Part shown: in pieces, positions 35,860 through 46,870 of the stretch
Numbering within the stretch: position 1 is the stretch's first letter
Layout of the letters: the number at the start of each line of letters is the position of its first letter
Assembly: GCF_000471905.2 (NCBI RefSeq)
Contig: NW_006499810.1
Location: 4,214,643 to 4,278,642, forward strand
DNA from: Amborella trichopoda
Taxonomy: Eukaryota; Streptophyta; Magnoliopsida; Amborellales; Amborellaceae
Direction of reading: 5' to 3'
Length of the DNA: 64,000 nucleotides
Program-made: the position numbers and the translations under genes
The notes under the pieces: model-generated
The model's database searches: none
What the model saw: the letters and a program-made list of their open reading frames with translations, nothing else
What the model was told of the DNA's origin: nothing

Positions 35860-36720
35860 GGAGTATACAACATTTTTGCGAGTAAATCAGGATGTATTTG
35901 CCTGGCATTATCAGGAGATGGTCGTTTTGACCCTCAGGTTGCAGTTCATAGGTTGGCGATTGACTCATCCTTTAAGATGGTCAAGCAAAAATCAAGGAGG
36001 TTCTTAGCAAACTTGGAAATCCAGATTGAAGAAAAGGCAGACAAACTTAAGACAACAAATTTCATAAGAGAAGTCAAGTACCCAAAGTGCTTGGCCAATG
36101 TTGTGCCAGTCAAGAAGAAGAATGGTCAGATTAGGGTTTATATTTACTTTCGCGGTTTGAATGCGGCTTGTCTTAAATACGACTTTCCACTTCCCGTCAC
36201 TGAATTACTGATAGACTCAATGATCATTTGTCAGGCCTTCTCCTTTATGGATAGTTGTTCCGGGTGTAACCAGATATGGATGGCACTTGAAGATTAAGAA
36301 TCCACTACACTCTTGACTCCCAAAGGGGTTTTCTACTATACGGTGATGCCTTTCAGTCTCAAATATGTCGAGGCCACCTATCAAAGGGCTATGACCACTA
36401 TCTTCGAAGATATGTTGCATGAATAAGTAGAATTCTATGTAGATGATCTCATAGTCAAGTCCAATGAGAGAAGCAATCATATACAGAATCTTGAGAAAGT
36501 CTTTGAAATACTTCGTCCTCATCAACTCATGATAAATCCATTGTAGTGTGCCTTGGTGCACTATCAGGGAAGTTCTTGGGGTTTGTTGTTAGGTATCGAA
36601 GCTTGAAGATCGTTCTTGTCAAAATTAAAGTTATCCAAGAGATGCCATCTTTGAGGAATCTGTGAGAGCTCAGATCTCTTCAAGGTATGCTTGCCTATAT
36701 CTGAAGATTCATCTCAAATC
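35860..36720 (+). pseudogene. Reverse transcriptase region of element E
   Basis: Shows RT blocks in order: VVPVKKKNGQIRVYIYFRGL near 36100-36160, YDFPLPVTELLIDS and FSFMDSCSGCNQIWM near 36178-36285, the catalytic FYVDDLIVKS near 36430-36460. These are the palm-domain motifs of Gypsy-type reverse transcriptase. Fossil copy. Confidence 0.85.
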
Positions 36721-36789
36721 ACGGTGTAAACCCTTCTCCCGCCAATTAAATAAATACGTACCTTTAGAGTAGCGTGAGGCATGTCAAAT

Positions 36790-37714
36790 ATCTTTTGAAG
36801 ACATCAAGAATTATTTGTTGAAACCTCATGTTCTTTCTGCACCAATCTCAGGAAAGCCCCTCATTTTATATGTGGCTGCATTGGATGAGTCACTCGCTGC
36901 CTCGCTAGCTCAAAATAATGATGAAGGAAAGGAGATGGCTTGGTACTATTTGAGTTGAAGATATATATATATGCAAAGAGCTGAGGATAATCATTCCCCC
37001 ATTGAAAATATGTGCTTATCTTTGATATTCGCAATTCAAAAGCTCAGACACTATTTGCTTTCACACCCAATTCAGCTCAGCTCTCTGGTGAGCCCTATTA
37101 AGTTTCTCTTGTCGCGCCCTTGTCTGTCAGGTCAAATCCTCATGGAGTTTGACATCACATATGTGTTGCAAAAAGTTGTTAAAGGTCAAGCCCTTGAAGA
37201 TTTCTTAGCTGCACACACTCTCCCAGCTGATTCTCCCTTATTTGATGATTTACCAGATGAGGAAGTATTTCATGCTGAACCTTCTAATGATTGAAAGATT
37301 CACTTTAATGGGGCCTTTCATTTTGAAAGAGGTGGTATCGGAGGAGTGTTCTCCACCCCTCATGATGTTCTTGTCTCATTGTCATTCTCTCTCCTAGAGA
37401 TAGAGTTGCATTATGAAGCAGAATATCAAGCGCTTATCATAAGCTTGGAGATTGCTTCCCACATGAATTTGAAGTACTTGACTATTTACGGAGACTTAGA
37501 ATTATTCATCAGACAATTCAAAGGGGTTTATGATGTAAGGAAGGAAAACCTCAAGACTTATTTCAATACCGTTAAGACATTGAGGGCAGAATTTGAAGAA
37601 GTTGCTCGTGAACATGTACCACGAAGGCTTAATGCACAAGTCGATGCACTCGCCAAGTTAGGGGCAACTATTCAAATCCCATTAAAAGAGCCAACACCAA
37701 TATGGGTAGTTTAA
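36790..37714 (+). pseudogene. RNase H and second (archaeal-type) RNase H region of element E
   Basis: The first domain has KPLILYVAALDESLAASLAQ, then HSPIENMCLSLIFAIQKLRHYLLSHPI (36840-37075), the usual Gypsy RNase H. The second begins near 37300 and has HYEAEYQALIISLEIASHM, YLTIYGDLELFIRQFKGVY and EHVPRRLNAQVDALAKLGAT near 37410-37670, which fit the additional archaeal-like RNase H of the Tat lineage. Fossil copy. Confidence 0.8.
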
Positions 37715-37759
37715 TGAAGATGTGTTAACTTTGTTAAAAAGCTTGACAATGATGATGTA

Positions 37760-38440
37760 ATGCAATTGTTTAAGGAATACCCGCCTTATCCAGTCGGGGC
37801 ACTAAATGCAGCTAGAAAAGCCATGCAAGCTTCAAGTAGTTCTCAAAAATCTCATATAATTAAAGGCGAAGAAGAGTCAGAATGTCAAGATCCCTTATGT
37901 GCAAAAGTGGACCCAGTGACAGATTGGCGAACCCCTATAAAGGAATATTTGTAGCAAAATCAGCTTCCTAACAACCCTATTGAGCACAACAAGATCTGAA
38001 GGTCAGCCACACGATATGTGTGTCATCATGGTATCGTGTTCCGAATCTCTTACAATGATATGTTTCTTAAGTGCATTGATGAGAAAGATGTAAACCATGT
38101 ACTCAAGGAAGTTCATGTTGGAGTTTGTGGGATGCACCAGTTTGGCCCTACACTATACAATAAAATCATTAGGATAGGCTATTACTGGCCTAGTATGAAT
38201 GTTGATTCACTTATGTTTACAAGAAACTGTCTGGTATGTCAGATTCATTCAAGTTTCAGTCATCAAGCTCCTTAGCCTCTCCACCCAACAGTAGTAGCAT
38301 GGCCTTTCGTTCAATGAGGTATGGATATTGTGGGTCCTATCGATCCACCAGTTTCTTTGGGGCATGTTTTTATACTTGCTGCCACAATCTATTTCTTTAA
38401 GTGGACTGAAGCCATTCCCCTTAAGAAATTTTATGGGTTA
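37760..38440 (+). pseudogene. Integrase region of element E
   Basis: The zinc-binding H-H-C-C region is seen in EVHVGVCGMHQFG.. ..YYWPSMNVDSLMFTRNCLVC near 38106-38243. The start of the catalytic core follows (GMDIVGPIDPPVSLGH near 38317-38365). Element sequence is not recognisable past about 38440. Confidence 0.8.
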
Positions 38441-38449
38441 CGTTAAATG

Positions 38450-39175
38450 TATATATTTTTATAATTCTAGTTGGTTTTGAGTAATTTACCATTGTTTTGG
38501 GCCTACTCTATATAAGGAAGTTAAGTCATTTGTAATGAACACTGAGAGACTCTTGAGAGTTTTGAAAATTAATGAGAAGAGCTTGAGAATTCTACGACCT
38601 TAGGCTTATTTTTTTACTTTGATTCCCAAGAGTCAAAGGAGAGAGGACAGAGAAACAATTCCTAGAGAGAGAAAGAACCCCTAGGAACCCTTCACTCCCT
38701 AAAACCCCAAAATTCCAACTTCCCTCGAATTCTTCGCTCCCAATCCTACCTTATGCACTCTAGCTCCCATACAACTTAGAACTCCTAACTCCCAATCCTA
38801 CTCCATACACCCTACACCTTTTTTAGCTTTCATAAACCCTATCTTACTCCATACACCATAGTATCCTATACAACTTAGCTTTCCTACACCCTATCCTACT
38901 CCATATACCTACTTTATTCCATAAACCCTAATTCCCATACACCATACCTCAACCCCACCTAAACCTTAGACCTTAACATTGACCCACAAGGATCAATACT
39001 TCTCTCTCTTAAGTTCATGCAAAGGGACCGATGAAGGTAAACCTAGGCTCAAGTCTGTTTAGGTCTATTCTCTCTCCTCTCACTTCTCTCTCTTATCTCT
39101 TCTTTCTCTCTTTGCTCTTTCTTTCTCTCTCCTCTCCCTTCTCTCTCTCACTCAACCTCATGGAGATCAACCTTT
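38450..39175 (+). repeat. LTR-like fragment, unassigned family
   Basis: Contains TATATAAGGAAG near 38510, a short spacer with AATGAACACTGAG, then GAAAATTAATGAGAAGAGC, an arrangement like the R region of a plant LTR. It continues with degenerate 40-45-base repeats (CTCCATACACCCTA.., 38740-38960) and a CT-rich tract (39060-39150). No coding sequence belongs to it with confidence. Confidence 0.45.
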
Positions 39176-40320
39176 TGTGACTAGTTTTGCTTCAAGGAAT
39201 TCATCCTCAAAGAAGTGGGCATCTCGACTCTCAATGACCACCCCATTTTCAAGGTTGTAGAATCAATAAAACTTACTATGTCTAGAGTAAGTAATGAATA
39301 TAGTTTTGACAGTTTTAGGATCTAGCTTTGTACAGTTTTGATATGGGATGAGGAAATGGGCCTAGCAACCCCATACGCTTAGGTGATCGAGGGATGGAGT
39401 ACGACCAATGAATATTTAGTGAAGAGTAAGAGGGATAGATTTTGTGGTAGTCCGATTTAGAATATAACCGGCTGTTAATACTATTTCTCCCCAAAAGTCT
39501 AGGGAGAGCTTTACGTGCCCCATCATACTTCTTACCATCTCTACCAAGGTCCTATTTTGTTTCTCGACAACTCCATTTACTTTCGATATGTTGGGCATAG
39601 TATATTGATGGACAATCCCATGCTCTACACACAAATCCTTAAAGAGTTTAGAAGAGTACTCGTCGCCTTTATCGGTTCTAAGGACTTTGATTTTCTAGTT
39701 GGTTTAGTTTTCTACCTCCGCTTTATAAATCTTGAACTATTCTAAGGCCTTGAATTAAGTCTGCATTACGTAAAGTGGCCATATCACGAGTGGTAATCAA
39801 TAAATGTGATGAAGTATCTTTTGCGGCTTTTGGTAGCCACATTCATAGGACCGCATATGTCGTTATATATGATTTCTAACACATTAGTAACTCTATGTGC
39901 CTTGGTGGAACTTTTCCTTATTAATTTTCCTTGCACACATGATTCACATACTTTAGATAAAACGTATTTTTAATTTTGAAGGATCCTATATTTTATTAGT
40001 CTTTCCATTCTATTAAACCCCATGTGCCCTAGTCGCATAAGTCATAAATAAGCATTTAAAGAATTTGAAGATGACACATAAGCAACCACTTTCTTTATTT
40101 CAACAGAGTAAAGTCCATCCACAAGCCGACCGGTCATCACGACATCCTTTTGAATTTTCACTATAACCTTATCACCAAAGAAGTTAGTGACAAAATTGGC
40201 TTTGGCCATCTTAGGAACTAAAACTAAGTACTTCCTCATATCCGGAGCATATAGTGCTTGTTTTAGGATCAAAGATTTCCCATCCTTCATTACAAGATTG
40301 TAGTCCCCAACGTTCAATAC
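39176..40320 (-). pseudogene. Pre-integrase and integrase region of Copia element I
   Basis: The stretch 40317-40042 is the pre-integrase region (LKQALYAPDMRKYLVLVPKM, VDGLYSVEI). 39634-39416 is integrase core (HQYTMPNISKVNGVVEKQNR, LTAGYILNRT). Sequence to about 39176 fits the integrase C-terminal side (ESRDAHFFEDEF). Fossil. Confidence 0.75.
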
Positions 40321-41354
40321 GTTTGTCTTTTGATTTCATCCCATAAAGATATGTTGCTCACCCCACCCCACGGGAGTAAAAGATCAAAATCCATCTTTGG
40401 TATTTGTCACGTGGGTCGTAGCTCTCGAGTCAAGACACCAAGAGGTACCCTTGGGGTTGGCTAGCAAAGTTCTGAAGACCACACAAGCAAGTTCCTTGTT
40501 GGTCCCAAAATTCTTATTTGAACAACATTCTCTTGCTATATGGCCGACCATTTTGCAAATAAAACAAGCTCTATTCTCTTTTCCCTTTTATTTCTCTCTC
40601 CGTAATTCCTCTCTTCTTCTTATAAGTGTTCTTTCCCTTTCCCTTAAAAGGCTTCAAGAAGGGTTTACTTTTTACCATATGCACCGCCAGTTTTGGTGCC
40701 GGAGCATGGAGCGCATTCCTTCTTTCTTCTTCTCCCTTGAGTAGGCTGATAAGCTCCTCAAGTTTGGGAGCCTTTTGTCATGCCGAAATGGAATTGATAA
40801 AAGTATTCCAAGAGTTGGGAAGTGAATTCATAAGACGAACCACTTGTATGGGCTCATCAAGTTGAATTTCAGTAGCTTGCACATCTCGAATAAGTGCACG
40901 AAAAGTGTGCCCGTGATCCGACATCTTTGTGCCCTCATTCATCTTAAGCTCACTGTACTTTTCATGGCAATGGATTTTTTCATAATGGATGGATACGCAA
41001 ACTCCTTTTCATGCTAATTGACTCATATTCGGATGCATATGAGTCATCCATCGTACAAAGAAAGATATGCCTAGCTCGCATATTCTTACGCTTCCAAGTA
41101 ATTCATCCTTTTTGTCTAGGGATGAATCACTAGTTGGATGAGAAGGGTGATGCATGGTCAAAATCTCATCCAACCCCGCCTCATAGAGCCTATATCCTAT
41201 TTTGCACTTTCATGAGGAGTTGTTTGTTCCATCAAACCTTTTGGTTTTAAGGAACTTGGAGATGAAAGTGCATGTGGCCATCTTTCTTTCCCAAAAAGCA
41301 ATCTAGGACTCAATAAAAGTATATAAAAGAAATCTTAGAGCTAACAAGAATCTA

Positions 41355-41366
41355 GCTCTGATACCA
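41355..41366 (-). other. Primer-binding site, initiator tRNA-Met type
   Basis: TGGTATCAGAGC on the minus strand, the standard plant Copia primer site, one base inside the LTR border. Confidence 0.9.
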
Positions 41367-41367
41367 A

Positions 41368-43278
41368 TGAAAGAATGACTATGTAATCATACACGGCGTA
41401 TATATTTAAAATTTTCTTTTTCTTTCATCGGCAAGATCACTCACAATGTCCTATTACAATTGAATTTCACTTGAAATAAATAAATAAAGAAAAAATAGGA
41501 TCTCAGTTGCTACCATCTAAAACAAAGCTTTTACATAATAATAATAATAAAAAAAAAGTAGACTCTTTGCAAAGAACATAACATAAAATAGAACTTTAAA
41601 GCAGTAAAATCGTCAGAGATTACCTCAACGTGGCTTAGTACACCCCACTCCAAGTCTCCTCCTTCTGATGGTTCTTGGGATCTTTGATCGGTCTCTTGAT
41701 TTATCGTTCTTATGGTAAAACTTAAATAATGCACATAGATCCTAATCTAGAACCACCCACCTAAAGCCTTAATGCTTGGACCTAATTCAAACCCCTTGGC
41801 CTGATCCTTATGATATATAGAAATTAAGAAAGGAGGGAGAAACTACTAGCAAGGGATGATCCCTTTGCTGCCCATAAAATCGCATAACCAAAACCTAGCT
41901 TGATTTATAACTAATGAGAGAGAGAGAGGTAGGCTAGAGAGAAATTCTATTTTAGAGAGAGAAGAAAGAACAAGTAAGAGGTGTAGAGACAAGGGCAGAG
42001 AATGATTCCATTTATAGATTTTTTATACATTATTGTTGTAAAATCGTATGAGCAAATCTTGACCGTTAATCTAAAAAAACTTGTGAGGTGAGAGATGTGA
42101 GTCATCCATTCCCTAAATCCACTATCCAGATGTTAAGGAACGTGCTAGAACCTTATCCCCCCCTTCCTAAACCTATTTCCATCAAATAAGCTTATTTAGT
42201 GAATATCTCTTTCTTATTCCAAAACTTGATTTTCAAGATATATTAAATATGATTTATAAGCCACCTTTCAATATCAAAGCTTACATACATGCCTTGAATA
42301 AAAGGCTTATGGAATGGGGCGTGCCACCCATGGTGAGCATGGGTGGTCCCCACATACCATCTCATGGTAAGCATGGTGGACCCCATGGGTCCCCTATGTG
42401 GAAAAAAAAATATTAATAAAAATATTTAAGATTTTTAGGAATAAATATTATTTACTTTGAATATTGTAAATACTGAAATATGATTTTCTCTTAATTTATA
42501 AATCCAAATGACATTAATTAAAATATTAGAAGAATCACAAAAATAAACATCCTAAAAATCATATAACATAAAATTAATTAAATTAAATTAATTTTGATAG
42601 GAATCGGATAACCGAATAGGTTAAGGATTTAATCAACGCACAAGAGCATTACACTTTCAACTGTGGACCACGATCCACACTAGCTTTTTCAAACTGACCC
42701 AGCAGTTCCCATGAGCCACAGTCTACTGTAGGGGCTCATGATTGGACTGTCAAACTCAATCAATGGGCTAGGGGATATAATCCTAGTATGTGGATTTCAG
42801 GTTCTCCCCTAAAAAAAAACCTTGATCCGCCAGACCATGATGCAATCATGACTCTATGGTACATAAGGGTAATCTCTCGTATATGTACATGATTCACCCT
42901 CAATGGTGGATTAATATCTTAGTATGACTATTTATGTACATGTTGTGTGATGATACAACGATGAGGTTTTAGACTTGTCTCTATGGACTATTCATCACAT
43001 ACGAAGGTAACATAGTCCCTCGGCTCTTATCTAGGCATATTTCGACCTCATCAAGGGCTAACCCACTAAACCCTCATCGGTTTCATCTCTATGCTCAGGT
43101 ACCTTGGGTTTTCCAACTTGGCTGGCCTAGCACGTCAAGCCTAGTTCGAGTATCGGCAAATTACATTTGCTGAGTATGGTCCACAAGAGGACCACACTCT
43201 AACTGAGTTTATGATTCATTTATTTCAAATATTTATACAATCTCTCTTAAGCCCTTTAAGAGCCACATAAACCCAACA
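41368..43278 (-). repeat. 5' LTR of Copia element I
   Basis: Right border TGTTGGGTTTATGTGGC on the minus strand at 43278; left border ends ..TCATTCTTTCA one base before the primer site. A minus-strand TATA-like TGTATAAAAAATC lies near 42030-42015. The 1.9-kb length is large for Copia, so the outer border is less certain than the inner one. Confidence 0.55.
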
Positions 43279-43635
43279 AAAGAATCATAAAAAAAGACCC
43301 CACCTAGGGGCAGGGTAAATCAGGAGGTCCTAAAAAATATGCCTAAACACCATCCCAAGTTAAAAACTTTCCCAGAGTGGCCTTGGGGAATGGGAAGGAG
43401 CCAACCAAAAGAACCATCAATCCAACTAAAGCATAAACTCACCCCAAGTTCCTATGGCTAGGATTCATTCTATCTTTCACCCCAAGTACCTATGGCTAGG
43501 ATTCATTCTTTCTTTGGTGAACCTTGCTCTTCTTTTCCTCTCATGCTCTATATTTTTCCTCTTTGTTTTCCCATACTATGCCTCCCCCTCTTTTGATTTC
43601 TTCTCTTTGCTCTCTTTGTATTTCCTTTTTTTTTT
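43279..43635. other. Spacer with small local duplication
   Basis: No gene seen. CACCCCAAGTTCCTATGGCT and AGGATTCATTCTTTCTTT-like sequence occurs twice at about 43440 and 43480 (unit about 37 bases). Confidence 0.6.
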
Positions 43636-44115
43636 GGAGAAAATATCTTCATAATCCTTATTTTTAAGTTTCATTTCACAATAGACCCATGGTTTTAAAC
43701 TTAAGGCATACAAATTGTAGATTTTATTTCTTTTGACCCCCTGAGCTAATTTAAACGTTTTTTTCAAGCCAAACATTTAAAAAGACATGCATTTTTTAAG
43801 GTCATCCGCCCAAACTTCTAGAGAGAAAAGGGTTTCATGGAGGTGAGAAGTTACCGGGAGGAGAGAGAGAGAGGTGTTTGGAGAAATAGGGGAGGAGAGA
43901 GAGAGTCAGAGACACATGAAGAGAGGGAAAGAGAGAAGTTTGGGATATATAAGTGAAGAGAGAAATGATTGGGTTTAGAAAGAGCATGTCTTTCTCACAT
44001 TTGTTTAGATTAAAAAATAGGTTTAAAATAGTCAGGGGGTTAGAAAATATCTTTTGAAACCTTGGGTTTATTAAGAAATGAAACTTAAAAATAAGGGATA
44101 AGGAGATATTTTTCC
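43636..44115. mobile_element. MITE with long terminal inverted repeats, Mutator-like
   Basis: The left end (GGAGAAAATATCTTCATAAT, then CCTTATTTTTAAGTTTCATT) pairs with the right end reversed (GGAAAAATATCTCCTTATCC, CTTATTTTTAAGTTTCATTT). The similarity runs about 110-125 bases inward with small gaps, through ACCCATGG/ACCCAAGG and GACCCCCTGA/AACCCCCTGA. Both flanks are runs of at least nine T, which could be a 9-base target duplication as Mutator-like elements make. The middle is GA-rich. No coding sequence, so non-autonomous. Confidence 0.7.
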
Positions 44116-45104
44116 TTTTTTTTTTCTCCCACTTCTTGTGCACCTCTCGTTGTACATCTAAATTAGTGAAATTTAAGTCACTATTCAAAAAGCAAAAGAG
44201 ATGCTTGTTAATTTGGAACTATATTTCCAATCGATGTTTTATATGTACTATTACCTATTAGAAGACATACTAGTATTTGGTAACGTATTTATAGACAAGT
44301 AATTTGAGTGTGTAACTCAGAGAACAAGTAATTTGAGTGTGTAACTCAGAGACTCAGGATGTGCAAAACTGATCGAACAGTATCTTAGATGCTTGTACTC
44401 CCCTGGACCGATTGTATCTCAAAATTTTCCAAGTCATAGGTATTTAACATTTCAAAAAAAGCGAGTCTATCTCGTGCCTCCAAATTTGTTGCTATGTTGA
44501 TAAACCTCTAAATCAGAACCCAATCTTTTCAGGGGTTGACCAAGAATAAGTCTGCTGTGCCGATAAACCTCTGAAACAATTCCTAACCTTACTAGGGTGA
44601 CCAGTGAATAAGAGTGTTCTTGTCGTGGTAAACTCTCAGACCAGACCTAAACTTATAGAGGTTAACTAGAAGCTAGATTTTTCAAATATTCATACTGCAA
44701 ATTGATCCCAGCAAAGGGTAAATTCTGCTAAAATTTCATAAGAAAGAGTTAAGAAGGTAAATGCCTCCATGGAAGAGTTGACCACCCAAATGTGTTATCC
44801 AAGGGCGATAATAGCAAACTACAATAATTCATTGGCTTTTGAGATAATAACAAACTACAATAATTCATTGGCTTTTGGCAATAAAAAGCTGAGCCAATTA
44901 GAACCAAGAGCATGATTCATCCAATATATGCTGGAGATCGGAAAGTCATAAAATAAGCTAGAAGAAGCCAACTATTTAATATCATGTCCATCTATTCTAG
45001 GTCAAAATGATATGCTTTTTTGTTATAGGTGTCTTGAAATTAAATGAGAATATATGGGTATGGTGTTAAATTGTTGATATCTTATCAGAAATTTGATGAA
45101 TTCT
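44116..45104. other. Non-coding spacer with small tandem duplications
   Basis: No gene seen. AAGTAATTTGAGTGTGTAAC is repeated at 44299 and 44328; a ~34-base unit with AAACTACAATAATTCATTGG is repeated at 44816 and 44850; three loose ~65-base repeats (GATAAACCTCT.., CC.AACCTTACTAGGGTGACC) span 44490-44690. Confidence 0.6.
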
Positions 45105-45512
45105 TCAAAGGAAACAAAGAATGTATTTCGATTCAAGGATGAAATAAACCCCCATTATTTTCTTTAAAGAGATGAAGAGAAACAAAGCGCCCCAAAAGTA
45201 AGATACCCAAAACCCGACTTTCCTTAAGCAAGAGGACCTCGGGGATAAGGATAAAACTCGAGATATGCGAAGGGCCAAAACCCTAGGCCCAGACAGACCC
45301 CAAATACTCAATGAGAAAGAACTCTGTAATGAACAAGAATTAATGACCAGCACAAATTCCCATTCTTTCCAGTAAAACATACTATACAAGACCAATTCAT
45401 GAAGAAAACAAAGCAGAGGAAGAAAGATGCAAACATTACAGCCCACTTCCCGCCATCAATCCACAGAACAAAGAAAAAATGGCAACCCAGAAGAAACCCC
45501 AAATTCAGTCAT

Positions 45513-46640
45513 TCATCGCGTTGAATTCGAATCGGAACCCTTCTCCAAAGCCCTAACCAGTCTCATCGCATTCCTCCGAATCTTCACATTCTCATCCTTC
45601 ACCATCTGAGCCCCACAACAGAGAGCCCCTTCCCTTCTTGCATCCCAAGCCAAACACGCGTTGTGCTCGCAAAGACTCGCCAAGGTCGCCAGGGCATGCT
45701 GCTTGCTCCGAGAACTCCCCTCCCTCAAAACCCTAACCAGAACTCCAACACAACCCTCACACTTCTCGATCGCTTCTCTTCCCTCCTTACACTTCGCCAT
45801 CAGACTTAAAACCTCAGCAGGCCGCTCCGCAGAGTGCAATCCCATTCCCAGAAGCGGCTGAGCAGCACCGGCCTCAGCTGCGCGCCGCTGATTGTCGGGA
45901 AATGCGCACAGAGTATACAGTGCCGTCGCGGCCTCGCGCCTGCCCCGCGGATGGTCAACATCAGAAAGAAGCCTTATGAGCGCTGGGATGACCCCAGGGT
46001 AGGACCCGATTGTCGCCTTGTTGACGTCGACAAGGGCCAAACTGGTCGTAGTGGTCGCGGCGAGGGCTCGTGCAGCAGGGGAACCTGTAGATAGGGCACT
46101 AACAAGCGTAGGGACCACACCCTCGGCGACCAGCCCGACTTTATTGTGATCAGTGTCACTGAGATTGAAGAGAACCAGGAGGGAAGGGTACTGCAATCGG
46201 GGGTCGTTTGCACAGGCAAGGAGAGCTGGGATGGCACCAGAATCCGTCAAGAGGTGCCGCGAGTGGCGAGATAGGTGGTTGAGGTGGTGGAGGGAGTGGA
46301 GTTTGTGGGGGAGGGTGGAGGAGGGGGAGGAGAGGGAGAGGATGAGGCTATGTATGGAGGGGGTGGTGGTGGAGGAGTATGGCAGGGGTTGGGGGAGGGG
46401 GTGGTTGTGGGATTTGGACCACAGGCAGATGAGGGAGCGGAGAGAGAGGTTAGGGATGAGAGTGGGGTGAGGCGGGAGGGGGAGTTGGGTGATGGGGCAG
46501 GTGCGGTGGCCGGAGTCGAGCCACCGCTGGATGGAGGCGCGGTCAAAGGTGTGGCCGGACGGCAGGATGACGGGGTCCGACATTATCTCCAGCGAAATTG
46601 GGCATTTGAAATCGTCAGGGGGCTGGAGTTGGGCCTCCAT
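45513..46640 (-). CDS. PUB8: U-box/ARM-repeat E3 ubiquitin ligase, PUB8-like
   Basis: The one convincing host gene. The single uninterrupted frame gives 375 residues from the ATG at 46640, close to the 374 of Arabidopsis PUB8, which is also intronless. A U-box covers about residues 9-80 (DDFKCPISLEIMSDPVILPS, GHTFDR, RTCPITQLPL), the E2-binding fold of RING-like E3 ligases. A Ser/Pro-rich linker (about 85-110) leads to ARM repeats to the C-terminus (LADSGAIPALLAC-like, DHNKVGLVAEGVVPTLVSAL, VNKATIGSYPGVIPALIRLL, ATALYTLCAFPDNQRRAAEAG), which bind substrate. VNKATIGSYP and LYALCSFPDN-type blocks are shared with PUB8. The frame opens 20 codons further up at 46700, but the inner ATG is directly followed by the conserved U-box start, so I chose it. 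Stop TGA at 45513. Expected to act in cytosol or nucleus in protein ubiquitination; target unknown. Confidence 0.93.
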   Translation of the reverse strand: MEAQLQPPDDFKCPISLEIMSDPVILPSGHTFDRASIQRWLDSGHRTCPITQLPLPPHPTLIPNLSLRSLICLWSKSHNHPLPQPLPYSSTTTPSIHSLILSLSSPSSTLPHKLHSLHHLNHLSRHSRHLLTDSGAIPALLACANDPRLQYPSLLVLFNLSDTDHNKVGLVAEGVVPTLVSALSTGSPAARALAATTTTSLALVDVNKATIGSYPGVIPALIRLLSDVDHPRGRREAATALYTLCAFPDNQRRAAEAGAAQPLLGMGLHSAERPAEVLSLMAKCKEGREAIEKCEGCVGVLVRVLREGSSRSKQHALATLASLCEHNACLAWDARREGALCCGAQMVKDENVKIRRNAMRLVRALEKGSDSNSTR

Positions 46641-46870
46641 CTCCGTCTCCCTCTCTATCGAAAATCGGAGGGTATCATGAGGCCGACTGTGTTTTATCAC
46701 CTACACTTTTCCTTCAATTTTAGGGTAGGGAAGAGAAGGTGAAACAAAATTACATAGTTGCCTCCCAATTACTTCCTTTATTTTAGAACTATCCTTTTGC
46801 GTTGGAGGGGGAGGGGAGTTTTCCTTTTTTTTTTCTTTCGATACTTCTATCGTGGCACACTTGCGTGCTC
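46641..46870 (-). promoter_or_regulatory. Short upstream region of the PUB8-like gene
   Basis: About 230 bases between the start codon and a tandem duplication. No clear TATA box on the minus strand; it has a purine/pyrimidine-rich stretch (46805-46845). The true promoter probably extends into, or has been altered by, the duplicated segment. Confidence 0.35.

Larger units (their letters stand above)
33376..38440 (+). mobile_element. Element E: Tat-lineage Ty3/Gypsy internal region with full enzyme set (fossil)
   Basis: From left to right: gag tail, protease, reverse transcriptase, RNase H, a second RNase H-like domain, and integrase. Two RNase H regions mark the Tat (Ogre-like) lineage of Ty3/Gypsy. 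Gag and protease sequence is related to that of elements A and C. No LTR pair belonging to it can be assigned: an LTR-like fragment of uncertain origin lies to the right and a minus-oriented one to the left. It has many breaks and looks old. Confidence 0.8.
39176..43278 (-). mobile_element. Copia element I, 5' part (fossil)
   Basis: On the minus strand: a 1.9-kb LTR (43278 to 41368), initiator-Met primer site (41366-41355), gag with zinc knuckle (CFICKMVGHIAREC near 40575-40530), pre-integrase region and integrase down to about 39176. No reverse transcriptase or second LTR is found beyond that, so only the 5' half is here. It is broken. The lineage within Copia was not assigned. Confidence 0.75.

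Noticed and set aside
45105-45446. Minus-strand ORF of 113 codons downstream of the PUB8-like gene
   Set aside because: No family motif, hydrophobic low-quality sequence; more likely 3' untranslated region.
46153-46742. Plus-strand ORFs of 105 and 155 codons, Gly/Glu-rich, opposite the PUB8-like gene
   Set aside because: Shadow frames of the GC-rich U-box and linker coding sequence; no independent motif.
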